The notes: a model not told the origin generated them from the sequence alone. Shown: positions 1-6,566, counted from the stretch's first letter. The stretch: DNA of 6,843 bases from Nitrospinota bacterium (GCA_030620925.1 JAUXIQ010000109.1:1-6843), one strand, 5' to 3'. Numbers and translations are program-made.

Positions 1-1
1 T

Positions 2-991
2 GTCGGCATCGGAGTAAGCTCCTTCATGGGCGGGACGCTCATCTACCCTAACAGCTCATCCGCAGTAGTTAAATTGAATGAAGACGGCACGGCCACCCTG
101 CTCACAGGGGCCTTGGATATCGGACAGGGCGCAGAGACCATCCTGTGTCAGATAGTGGCTGAGGAGCTTAAGATACCTATTGAAGAGATCCAGGTGATTG
201 CCGCGGATACGGAAACGACCCCCGTGGATATAGGGTCATGGATCAGCGGTAACGCTTACGTTACAGGCAACGCAACCCGTGTCGGGGCCACCGAGGTGCG
301 CAGGAAACTGCTCGATATCGCCGCCGAGGAGATGGAAGCCAACGTTGAAGACCTCATTCTGGAAGATAAAAGCGTCTACGTTGCAGGTTCTCCCGACAAA
401 AGGCTGACCTACCGGCAACTGATCGCCGGCAGTATTCAGAAACACCGGGGTGACCCGATTATCGGGGAAGGCCACTGGCGCACCATGCGCGACGAGCCGA
501 TTCACCCCAGCCTGTCTTCTACCAAGGGCCGCTGGACCGAAAACTACTCCTTCGACGCACAGGTAGCGGAAGTGGAGGTGAATATAGACACCGGTATGGT
601 GCGGCTGGTGCGCGCCGTAACCGCCCATGACTGCGGATTCCCCATCAACCCGCTCCTGGTGGAAGGGCAGATCGACGGACAAATTTCCATGGCCCTGGGT
701 CATGCCCTGATGGAAGAGGTCATGATGAAAGATGGTCGGACACTCAATCCGAGCTGGCTGGACTACCGTATGCCCACTATCCATAACATCGCTGTCTCGG
801 AACATATCGACGTCATCACTGAGAGCTATAAAAAAGATAAGCCCTACCGGACCAAGGAAGTGGGTGAAGGGTATGTCTCAGGGATATTAGCCGCCATCGC
901 CAACGCCATCTACGATGCCGTGGGGGTCAGGCTCTACTCCACGCCTTTCACCCCGGAAAAAATCCTGCGGGGATTGGGTAAAATCAAATAA
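2..991 (+). CDS. Xanthine dehydrogenase-family molybdopterin-binding subunit, C-terminal part (5' end outside window)
   Basis: This is the large, molybdenum cofactor-binding catalytic subunit of a molybdenum hydroxylase of the xanthine dehydrogenase / aldehyde oxidase / 4-hydroxybenzoyl-CoA reductase type. Such enzymes hydroxylate, or reductively dehydroxylate, aromatic or heterocyclic substrates together with FAD and 2Fe-2S subunits. The reading frame is open from base 2, and 329 residues are visible of a family length of about 750-800. Visible signatures are DIGQG at residues 39-43 followed by QIVAEEL, a DT-TTP-DIGS segment near 69-79, HDCGFPINPLLVEGQIDGQ near 209-227, and KEVGEG near 285-290, whose Glu289 matches the active-site glutamate of the family. 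The tail (AIANAIYDAVG, then TPEKIL) is also typical. The loop usually reading GS-x-x-SR-x-T is GSWISGNAY here, so the common Arg is absent. The FAD and iron-sulfur subunits are not in the window. The substrate is unknown; 4-hydroxybenzoyl-CoA reductase alpha subunit is one possibility. The family call is firm and the subfamily is not. Confidence 0.9.
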   Translation, partial: VGIGVSSFMGGTLIYPNSSSAVVKLNEDGTATLLTGALDIGQGAETILCQIVAEELKIPIEEIQVIAADTETTPVDIGSWISGNAYVTGNATRVGATEVRRKLLDIAAEEMEANVEDLILEDKSVYVAGSPDKRLTYRQLIAGSIQKHRGDPIIGEGHWRTMRDEPIHPSLSSTKGRWTENYSFDAQVAEVEVNIDTGMVRLVRAVTAHDCGFPINPLLVEGQIDGQISMALGHALMEEVMMKDGRTLNPSWLDYRMPTIHNIAVSEHIDVITESYKKDKPYRTKEVGEGYVSGILAAIANAIYDAVGVRLYSTPFTPEKILRGLGKIK

Positions 992-1026
992 CTCTGAAGA
1001 ACGTTCCCGAGAAGAGTCCGACATTT

Positions 1027-1057
1027 CGCCTGCAGAGGTGTTGCGGCGGGGCGTTTT
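1027..1057 (+). terminator. Weak candidate terminator after the molybdenum hydroxylase gene
   Basis: The 88-base gap between two convergent stop codons contains CGCC-t-GCA (1027-1034) pairing with TGC-GGCG (1042-1048), a 7-bp stem with one bulged T and a 7-base loop. Four T residues (1054-1057) follow after a short GC spacer. The stem is short and the T run is both short and displaced, so this is a poor intrinsic terminator by usual standards. A second, weaker inverted repeat (ACTCT 991-995 with AGAGT 1013-1017) reads toward a T-rich stretch on the minus strand and might serve the opposing operon. Neither is certain. Confidence 0.25.
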
Positions 1058-1079
1058 AAATTCACCTGATATTGTTTGC

Positions 1080-2519
1080 CTACTTCTTATTAAAAGCGGC
1101 CATGTCGATGGCCATGAGCTTCAGCTCGGTCATCTCCTCCATGGCGTAGCGGGGCCCTTCCCTGCCCATGCCCGATTCCTTTACGCCGCCGTAAGGCATG
1201 TTATCCACCCGGTAGGTGGGGACGTCGTTAACCATCAGGCCGCCCACCTCCAGCTCCTCGAAAGCGCGCATCACCTTGCCCATATCCCTGGTGAAGACGC
1301 CCGCCTGGAGACCGTATACGGAATCGTTCAGCTCCTCCAGTACCTGGTAGAAATCATCGAAAGGCTGCACGCCGCACACCGGCCCGAAGGCCTCCACGCA
1401 GCTTAATTTCATAGACTTGCTGATGTCGGCCAGGACGGCGGGCTGCATCAAGCTCCCCTCCCTGCCGCCGCCGGCTAGCAGCTCTGCGCCCTCCTTCACG
1501 GCCTCGTCTATCCATGCCTCGATGCGCTCCGCGTCGCCGGAGGTGATGAGCGGGCCGACGTCGGTCTCCTCGTCCAGAGGGTCTCCCACCTTGAGGGCGT
1601 TCACCCGTTTCACGAACTCCGCCACGAACTCATCGTATATATCCCTGTGGATGAAGATGCGCTGCACCGAGATGCAGCTCTGCCCGGCGTACGAATAAGC
1701 GCCGGTGACCGTGCGCCCCAGGGCATACTCAAAGGGCGCATCGGCGTCTATGATAACGCCCGCGTTCCCGCCCAGCTCCAGGGTAACCTTTTTTTTGCCC
1801 GCCCGCTGCCTGAGCGCCCAGCCTACGTCTCCGCTGCCGGTGAAGGTGAGCATCTTGATCCTGTCGTCGCCCACCATCTTCTCCGCCACCGGCACCGGGC
1901 AGGGCAGCACACTCAGCGCCCCGGCAGGCAACCCCGCATCGACCAGCAGCCGCCCCAGGCGCAGTGCGGTGATGGGCGTCTGCGAAGCGGGCCGACAGAT
2001 GAATGTGTTTCCGGTGGCTGCGACAGGGGCCATTTTGTGAGCCACCAGGTTGAGAGGGAAATTGAAAGGAGATATGCCCAGAATAACTCCGAGGGGGAAC
2101 CTGCGGGTGATCCCCACCCTCCCCTCTCCGGCGTGAGAGGCGTCCAGCGGTATCACCTCGCCGAACATCCCCCTGGCCTCCTGGGCGGCGAAAGTAAAAG
2201 TGTCCACCGTCCTGTCCGCCTCGGCGCGGGCCGTCTTTATGGGTTTTCCCGCCTCCAGGGCGATGGAGCGGGCCAGCTCCTCCTTATGCTCTGTTATCGC
2301 CGCCGCGGCATCCAGCACTATCTCCGCTTTCCGAGCCACGCTCATGCTCCTGGTCGTCTCGAAGGCCGAAAGGGCCGAACGGACGGCTTCCTCCGCTTCT
2401 TCCTCGCCCGCCTGATGGACGATACCCACCACGCTGTCATCGTAAGGGCTCTTGATCTCCCTGGTGCGGCCGGTGCGGACGTCCTCTCCGGCCAGAATCA
2501 AGCCGTGTTCCTCAGCCAT
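1080..2519 (-). CDS. NAD(P)-dependent aldehyde dehydrogenase (lactaldehyde / glyceraldehyde-3-phosphate dehydrogenase-like ALDH)
   Basis: It oxidises an aldehyde to the carboxylic acid with NAD(P)+, presumably in the cytosol as no signal peptide is seen. The 479 residues match the usual 470-490 of the ALDH superfamily. Visible features are SPFNFPLN with the oxyanion Asn153, the coenzyme loop FTGSGDVG (226-233), ELGGN with general-base Glu248, GQSC with nucleophile Cys282, EAFGPV with Glu376, and the C-terminal PYGGVKESGMGREG. The overall pattern resembles lactaldehyde dehydrogenase-like members (as in methanogens), but this does not fix the substrate. The normally near-invariant Lys of the KPA(S/E) coenzyme motif is Arg176 (ICRPAS). 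I chose the ATG at 2519 because GGAGG lies 8 bases upstream. A TTG at 2555, overlapping the previous stop as TTGA, would add 12 residues that are not part of the fold. It is the last gene of the operon, 32 bases after the ThDP enzyme gene. Confidence 0.93.
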   Translation of the reverse strand: MAEEHGLILAGEDVRTGRTREIKSPYDDSVVGIVHQAGEEEAEEAVRSALSAFETTRSMSVARKAEIVLDAAAAITEHKEELARSIALEAGKPIKTARAEADRTVDTFTFAAQEARGMFGEVIPLDASHAGEGRVGITRRFPLGVILGISPFNFPLNLVAHKMAPVAATGNTFICRPASQTPITALRLGRLLVDAGLPAGALSVLPCPVPVAEKMVGDDRIKMLTFTGSGDVGWALRQRAGKKKVTLELGGNAGVIIDADAPFEYALGRTVTGAYSYAGQSCISVQRIFIHRDIYDEFVAEFVKRVNALKVGDPLDEETDVGPLITSGDAERIEAWIDEAVKEGAELLAGGGREGSLMQPAVLADISKSMKLSCVEAFGPVCGVQPFDDFYQVLEELNDSVYGLQAGVFTRDMGKVMRAFEELEVGGLMVNDVPTYRVDNMPYGGVKESGMGREGPRYAMEEMTELKLMAIDMAAFNKK

Positions 2520-2527
2520 AATTACAT

Positions 2528-2532
2528 CCTCC
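2528..2532 (-). promoter_or_regulatory. Ribosome binding site deciding the aldehyde dehydrogenase start
   Basis: On the minus strand GGAGG lies 8 bases before the ATG at 2519-2517, an ideal Shine-Dalgarno arrangement. It falls inside the longer open frame that begins at the TTG at 2555, so it favours the shorter 479-residue protein over the 491-residue version. Confidence 0.8.
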
Positions 2533-2551
2533 GCAGGGCGGGGTATCGGCG

Positions 2552-4189
2552 TCAAATGGGGCAGACCAGGTTTCCCAGCTTCTCGGTAAGCTTCACGTTC
2601 TCCGAGTAGTCCACGGGGCAGTCTATCACCGCCGGAACATCCCGCCGGAACGCCTCTTCCAGGATGTGGGGCAGCTCATCGGGGCCCTCCACCCTGTAGC
2701 CCGCCGCGCCGAAACTCTCCGCCAGCTTTATAAGGTCGGGGTTTCCGAATTCAACCCCCGACTTTCTTCCGAACTTGTTGAGCTGTTTCCAGCTTATCAG
2801 GCCATACTCCCTGTCGTTGAACACCAGGTTCACGAAAGGCGTGCCCAATCTCAGGGCCGTCTCCAGCTCCTGGCAGTTCATGAGAAAGCCCCCGTCACCG
2901 CTCACCGCCAGAACTCTCCGCTCCGGATAGACCATCTTGGCGGCAACGGCCCCCGGCAGCGCTATCCCCATTGCCGCCAGCCCGTTGGAAATAAGGCAGG
3001 TATTGGGCCTGTGACAGGGGTACATGCGTGCTATCCATATCTTATGCGCACCCACGTCTGATATAAGTATATCCTCTTTTCCCAGCGCCGAACGCATATC
3101 GGAAATAATCCGCTGAGGTTTGACGGGGAAGCTGATGTCCTCCCGGTACCTTTCCACCTCGTCGCAAATAGCTTCCCGCAGTGCCGTGGCATAGCCGTGC
3201 GACTCACCATTCCGCTTCCCCAACCGGCAAATCTCCTTCAATGACAGTGCTATGTCCCCCAGCACCTCCACCAGGGGCAGGTAGGAAGCGTCCACCTCGC
3301 TGCGGGTGGCGTCTATATGAACGATGCGTTTGTTTCGTCCGGGGTTCCAGAATTCCGGGTGATACTCCACAAAATCGTAGCCGACGGCCACCACCAGGTC
3401 CGCCGCCTCAAATCCGCACGAGATATAGTCCCTGGACTGTAGTCCCACGGTCAACAGGCAGAGGGGGTGATCGACGGGAACGGCGCCCGTGCCCATGAAT
3501 GTATGGGCCACGGGAATATCCAGCTTTTCGGCAAATTCCAGAAGCTCATCCCATGCCCGGCCGCGTATGACGCCGTTTCCGGCCAGTATGATGGGGTTAC
3601 GGGCCCGGGAGATGTACTCCGCCGCCTTGCGTATAGCCTCCTCAGGAGCTTCGGTGGAGGCGCAGGGAGTCAAGGAGAGCGGGGCGGCTTCGACCGTCTC
3701 CTGCGCCACGTCTTCGGGCAGCTCCACGTGAGTGGCCCCCGGTTTCTCTTCCTCGGCGAGCTTGAAGGCTTTGGATATTATCTCCGGGATGTTCTCCGGC
3801 CTGTGCACCGTGGTGTTCCACTTGGTCATGGGGCGGAGCATGGACAGTACGTCAAGGTACTGATGGGACTCCTTATGCACCCTGTCCAGACCGGCCTGAC
3901 CGGTCACCGCCACCAGTGGGTTGTGGTCAAGGTTGGCATCCGCCACCCCCGTGGTCAGGTTGGTGGCTCCCGGCCCCAGGGTGGCCAGGCATACTCCCGC
4001 CCTGCCCGTGAGGCGGCCGTAGATGCCGGCCATAAAGGCGGCGGCCTGCTCATGACGGGTCAGAATAAAGTCGATCCCCGAGTCGGTCAGGGCATCCATC
4101 AGGTCCAGGTTTTCCTCGCCCGGCAGCCCGAAAATATGCTTCACTCCCTGAGCTTTCAGACATTCAACGAAAAGCTCGGACGCTTTCAT
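2552..4189 (-). CDS. Acetolactate synthase-like thiamine diphosphate enzyme (large/catalytic subunit)
   Basis: This thiamine diphosphate enzyme probably decarboxylates pyruvate and condenses it with a second 2-oxo acid to give acetolactate. Its 545 residues match single-subunit acetolactate synthases. The N-terminal Pyr domain (about 1-165) has FGLPGEENLDL and RHEQAAAFMAGIYGRLTG, with Glu47 as the ThDP-activating glutamate, then LATLGPGATNL. A central domain spans about 185-325. The C-terminal PP domain (about 355-525) has ISDVGAHKIW, ISNGLAAMGIALPGA and the metal/ThDP site from GDGG at 431 to Asn458. The tail with VIDCPVDYSEN is characteristic of a reviewed acetolactate synthase group distinct from biosynthetic IlvB and Bacillus AlsS. 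No regulatory small subunit (IlvN/IlvH) or acetolactate decarboxylase gene is nearby, which argues against classic valine synthesis or acetoin operons. A related 2-oxo acid decarboxylase or carboligase remains possible. The ATG start has GAGGTG 7 bases upstream. It lies 34 bases after the EF-G-like gene. Confidence 0.92.
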   Translation of the reverse strand: MKASELFVECLKAQGVKHIFGLPGEENLDLMDALTDSGIDFILTRHEQAAAFMAGIYGRLTGRAGVCLATLGPGATNLTTGVADANLDHNPLVAVTGQAGLDRVHKESHQYLDVLSMLRPMTKWNTTVHRPENIPEIISKAFKLAEEEKPGATHVELPEDVAQETVEAAPLSLTPCASTEAPEEAIRKAAEYISRARNPIILAGNGVIRGRAWDELLEFAEKLDIPVAHTFMGTGAVPVDHPLCLLTVGLQSRDYISCGFEAADLVVAVGYDFVEYHPEFWNPGRNKRIVHIDATRSEVDASYLPLVEVLGDIALSLKEICRLGKRNGESHGYATALREAICDEVERYREDISFPVKPQRIISDMRSALGKEDILISDVGAHKIWIARMYPCHRPNTCLISNGLAAMGIALPGAVAAKMVYPERRVLAVSGDGGFLMNCQELETALRLGTPFVNLVFNDREYGLISWKQLNKFGRKSGVEFGNPDLIKLAESFGAAGYRVEGPDELPHILEEAFRRDVPAVIDCPVDYSENVKLTEKLGNLVCPI

Positions 4190-4224
4190 AACCTCACACC
4201 TCGTCTGTACATAAAATTAAACAT
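4186..4224 (-). other. Possible 12-codon linker ORF joining the EF-G and acetolactate synthase genes
   Basis: On the minus strand the EF-G stop and an ATG overlap as TGATG (4226-4222). That ATG opens a 12-codon frame ([12 protein letters not shown]) whose TGA overlaps the acetolactate synthase start as ATGA (4189-4186). It has no strong ribosome binding site of its own, only a distant GGAA. It could therefore be read only by reinitiating ribosomes, or it may be chance. It lacks the run of branched-chain codons and the hairpin of an ilv attenuator leader. I list it as a structural observation, not as a gene I would defend. Confidence 0.2.
4197..4202 (-). promoter_or_regulatory. Ribosome binding site of the acetolactate synthase-like gene
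   Basis: GAGGTG on the minus strand matches the anti-Shine-Dalgarno core and sits 7 bases before the ATG at 4189-4187. A second GAGG lies too close (2 bases) to the start to be the main site. The good independent signal means this gene need not rely on translational coupling. Confidence 0.7.
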
Positions 4225-6266
4225 CAATTCTGTTCCGGTGCTCTGTCGTACCTGCTGAACTGCATCGAATAGGTAGCCCTTCCCTGGGTGAGGGATCGCA
4301 GATCGGTGGAGTAACCGAACATACTGGAGAGGGGAACCAGCGCGGTGACCACTTTGTAGGACATCTTTTCCTGCATGTCGGCCATTTTCCCATGACGCGA
4401 GTTCAAATCTCCGATAACGTTGCCCACAAACTCCTCGGGAACCACCGCTTCCACCTCCATGATGGGCTCCAGCAGACCCGGCTCCGCCTTCTCCAACGCT
4501 TCCTGCAGGGCCATGGCGGCAGCTATGCCATAGGCCAGAGGCGTTGAGACGTTATCCTTGTATGCACCACCCACCAGTGTGATCTTGACATCGACAACCG
4601 GGTAGCCCAGTATCACACCACTTTCGGCAGAACGCTTCGCGCTCTCTTCTACCTGCGGAACGAACTCCTCGGGCACCTCCTCATTACTTGCCTCGGCGGC
4701 GAACTCAATGCCCGCCCCGTTAGGCAGGGGCTCCACCTGCAGTATCACGTGGCCGTGCTGCATCGTGCCGCCCAGCTCCCGCTCCACCACTACCTCGCCC
4801 CTGGCAACCGCATCTACCGTCTCCCGGTAGACCACCTGGGGTTTCCCTACCCTGGCGTTTACCCCGAAATCGTCCATCAGCCTGGTGGTGAAGACCTCCA
4901 GGTGCAGCTCGCCCATCCCGGAGAGGATAGTCTGGCCCGTTTCATCGTCATAGGTCATCCTGAAGGTGGGATCCTCCTCTACGAGCTTTTCCAGCGACCG
5001 GGTCATCTTCTCATGGTCGCCCTGGGTCCTGGGCTCGATAGCCACCGAGATGACAGGTTCGGGAAACTCCACGGACTCAAGCACTATGGGCTCCTCTTCG
5101 GAACAGAGGGTATCCCCCGTCCTGGCCTCTTTGAAACCGGTGACGGCCACTATCTCTCCCGGTCCCGCGCTCTCCATGCGTTCCCGCTTCTCGGCCCGCA
5201 TCCTGAACAGCCGGGCGATGCGCTCTTGACCTTCCGATGCGGGGTTGTACAGCCTGTCTCCGGGGGCGATGCTCCCCGAATAGACGCGGAGATAGGTCAG
5301 TCGGCGGCCCCCGTCGGTCATGATCTTGAAGGTAAGCATGCTTGCCGGATCGTCCTGAGACGGATGGCGCGCTTCCACTTCGTCGGTCAACGGATTCACA
5401 CCCTCCACGGGCGGGACGTCGGATGGCGAAGGCAGATATTCCACCACCGCATCCAGCAGTTTCTGTACACCCTTGTTCTTTAGCCCTGAACCGAGAAGGA
5501 CAGGCTGACCGCCGTTAGTAAGAGTAGCCGTACGCAGGGCCCGCTTGATGTCCGCCTCCTTTATCGAATCGCCTTTCAGGAATTTCTCCATCAGCTCTTC
5601 ATCGAAGTCCGCAGCGGCTTCCAGCAGCTCCTCCCGCCACCGCCCGGCCTCTTCCTCATACTCCCCGGGTATCTCGCTCTCGTTGTAGGTGGCGCCCAGG
5701 TCTTCTTCGTCCCAGAGGATGGCCTTCATCCTTATCAGGTCTATGACGCCGCGAAAGTCCTCCTCGATACCCAGAGGAAGCTGCGTCAGCAGCGGGTTGG
5801 CGGCCAGTTTATCCCGCATCTCTTCTATCGCAGACAGGTAGTCGACCCCCACCCTGTCCATCTTGTTTATGAATACGATGCGCGGCACCTGATAACGCTC
5901 TGCCTGCCGCCACACCGTCTCCGATTGAGGCTCCACACCTTCCACGGCGCTGAAAATGGTCACCGCCCCGTCCAGTATCCTGAGCGATCTCTCCACTTCA
6001 GCGGTGAAATCCACGTGCCCGGGGGTATCTATAATATTTATGTTGTGACCCCTCCACTGGCAGGTAACCGCCGCGGCGGTGATGCTTATCCCCCGCTTCT
6101 GCTCCTGCTGCATCCAATCCGTCGTCGCCTCCCCGAAATGCACCTCGCCCATGCGGTGGATCAGGCCGGTATAATATAGGATGCGCTCGGTGACGGTGGT
6201 CTTCCCGGCGTCAATATGAGATATGATGCCGATGTTCCTGATTTTGGAGAGCGAGTCATCCTTCAA
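4224..6266 (-). CDS. fusA: Elongation factor G-like translational GTPase (EF-G paralogue)
   Basis: This is a ribosome-dependent GTPase of the EF-G family, acting in tRNA-mRNA translocation or a related ribosomal step. The 680 residues cover all five domains. The G domain has HIDAGKTT (17-24), RGISI (58-62; EF-G usually has RGITI, RF3 has RGISI), DTPGHVDF (80-87, with His84), NKMD (134-137) and GSGLKNKG (259-266). Domain III has SGMGELHLE (449-457), and domain V has LLEPIMEVE (598-606) and the [21 protein letters not shown] segment. Domain IV is unusual: the loop normally SGGRGQYG is LGGTMQHG (498-505), and the tip normally YHDVDSSE is YKDNVSTP with Lys570 replacing the tip His. This suggests an EF-G2-type paralogue rather than the housekeeping factor, which usually lies with rpsL, rpsG and tuf; none of these is here. 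I chose the TTG at 6266 because AGGAGGT lies 10 bases upstream. A GTG at 6320 would add 18 residues that contain this site. Confidence 0.92.
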   Translation of the reverse strand: MKDDSLSKIRNIGIISHIDAGKTTVTERILYYTGLIHRMGEVHFGEATTDWMQQEQKRGISITAAAVTCQWRGHNINIIDTPGHVDFTAEVERSLRILDGAVTIFSAVEGVEPQSETVWRQAERYQVPRIVFINKMDRVGVDYLSAIEEMRDKLAANPLLTQLPLGIEEDFRGVIDLIRMKAILWDEEDLGATYNESEIPGEYEEEAGRWREELLEAAADFDEELMEKFLKGDSIKEADIKRALRTATLTNGGQPVLLGSGLKNKGVQKLLDAVVEYLPSPSDVPPVEGVNPLTDEVEARHPSQDDPASMLTFKIMTDGGRRLTYLRVYSGSIAPGDRLYNPASEGQERIARLFRMRAEKRERMESAGPGEIVAVTGFKEARTGDTLCSEEEPIVLESVEFPEPVISVAIEPRTQGDHEKMTRSLEKLVEEDPTFRMTYDDETGQTILSGMGELHLEVFTTRLMDDFGVNARVGKPQVVYRETVDAVARGEVVVERELGGTMQHGHVILQVEPLPNGAGIEFAAEASNEEVPEEFVPQVEESAKRSAESGVILGYPVVDVKITLVGGAYKDNVSTPLAYGIAAAMALQEALEKAEPGLLEPIMEVEAVVPEEFVGNVIGDLNSRHGKMADMQEKMSYKVVTALVPLSSMFGYSTDLRSLTQGRATYSMQFSRYDRAPEQN

Positions 6267-6276
6267 AACTTTGATA

Positions 6277-6283
6277 ACCTCCT
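6277..6283 (-). promoter_or_regulatory. Ribosome binding site deciding the EF-G-like start
   Basis: AGGAGGT on the minus strand is a perfect Shine-Dalgarno sequence. It stands 10 bases before the TTG at 6266-6264, which gives a protein starting [14 protein letters not shown], as expected for EF-G (short lead, then KIRNIGI). The alternative GTG at 6320 lies upstream of this site and has no comparable signal. Confidence 0.7.
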
Positions 6284-6325
6284 GCCGACAGTTTTTACTA
6301 TGGTTAAAAAATAATACCACTCATA

Positions 6326-6356
6326 ATTATAATCATTTCTATTTTTCGACGGACAA
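6326..6356 (-). promoter_or_regulatory. Candidate promoter for the EF-G operon (proximal)
   Basis: On the minus strand a consensus TATAAT (-10, 6331-6326) is preceded by TTGTCC (-35, 6356-6351), which matches TTGACA at four of six positions. The spacer is 19 bases, longer than the preferred 17. It would give a leader of about 50 bases before the TTG start. The region is AT-rich, so chance matches are easy to find. Confidence 0.35.
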
Positions 6357-6358
6357 CT

Positions 6359-6364
6359 ATTATA
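6359..6364 (-). promoter_or_regulatory. Candidate -10 box for the EF-G operon (distal)
   Basis: A second perfect TATAAT reads toward the EF-G operon on the minus strand. No good -35 box occurs at 16-18 bases (the hexamer there is AATATA); TTGTTT exists, but 24 bases away. It would give a leader of about 85 bases. It is weaker than the proximal candidate overall despite the perfect -10. Confidence 0.3.
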
Positions 6365-6423
6365 CTTTGAATACAACCCTTTATATTAAAACAACCTCGA
6401 AGTTTTGCAAACCGTAAACTGCC

Positions 6424-6434
6424 GGAGCCGCTCC
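6424..6434. repeat. GGAGC-c-GCTCC near-palindrome in the divergent promoter region
   Basis: Two 5-base arms are perfectly inverted around one central base, next to the AT-rich promoter stretch. It lies about 60 bases upstream of the leftward -10 boxes. Such a short symmetrical site could be an operator half-site pair or a chance palindrome; no second copy is seen nearby to support a regulator-binding motif. Confidence 0.3.
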
Positions 6435-6500
6435 TTTTGCCCTTCGGCATCTGCATGCATTTAATTACAATTGCTGAAATTAATGATAATATTCGTTTGC

Positions 6501-6528
6501 GGCGAAGATGCGGCCATGTGCCTTCGCC
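6501..6528. repeat. Inverted repeat (GGCGAAG / CTTCGCC) upstream of the DinB-like gene
   Basis: Two perfect 7-base arms (6501-6507 and 6522-6528) flank a 14-base loop and end 44 bases before the DinB-like start. If the transcript begins near 6490-6500 this would form a 5' leader hairpin; otherwise it may be a binding site on DNA. No T run follows (the next bases are CCCATTTAATAAGG), so it is not a terminator in this direction. Confidence 0.35.
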
Positions 6529-6561
6529 CCCATTTAATAAGGAACAAATAACCGCAAAAGG

Positions 6562-6566
6562 GGAGG
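6562..6566 (+). promoter_or_regulatory. Ribosome binding site of the DinB-like gene
   Basis: GGAGG, within a longer purine run GGGGAGGAG, stands 6 bases before the ATG at 6573. An overlapping GTG at 6570 would be only 3 bases away, so the ATG is preferred. Confidence 0.75.

Noticed and set aside
236-805. Minus-strand open frame (189 codons) inside the molybdenum hydroxylase gene
   Set aside because: It is antisense to conserved cofactor-binding segments, its translation has no recognisable motif, and it has no independent start signal.
1647-2609. Long plus-strand open frame (320 codons) opposite the aldehyde dehydrogenase
   Set aside because: It is antisense to a strongly conserved ALDH, has a composition typical of a shadow frame (many Arg, Gly, Gln, His), shows no recognisable domain and has no ribosome binding site of note.
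4186-4224. ilv-type attenuator leader peptide before the acetolactate synthase-like gene
   Set aside because: The 12-codon frame has only one Val and one Leu codon, and there is no room for alternative hairpins or a terminator in the 34-base gap.
3467-4258. Plus-strand open frame (263 codons) opposite the acetolactate synthase-like gene
   Set aside because: It covers well-conserved ThDP-enzyme coding sequence and the intergenic gap, and its translation is low-complexity and Gly/His/Arg-rich, as expected for the reverse strand of a GC-rich gene.
4749-5483. Plus-strand open frame (244 codons) opposite the EF-G-like gene
   Set aside because: It is a shadow of conserved EF-G domains I-IV; there is no domain, no promoter and no ribosome binding site.
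6223-6417. Plus-strand open frame (64 codons) in the AT-rich promoter region
   Set aside because: The Asn/Tyr/Thr-rich translation reflects AT-rich non-coding DNA, and the frame runs antisense into the EF-G start.
6501-6528. Intrinsic terminator in the divergent region
   Set aside because: The 7-bp stem is not followed by a T run on either strand, and both flanking genes point away from it.
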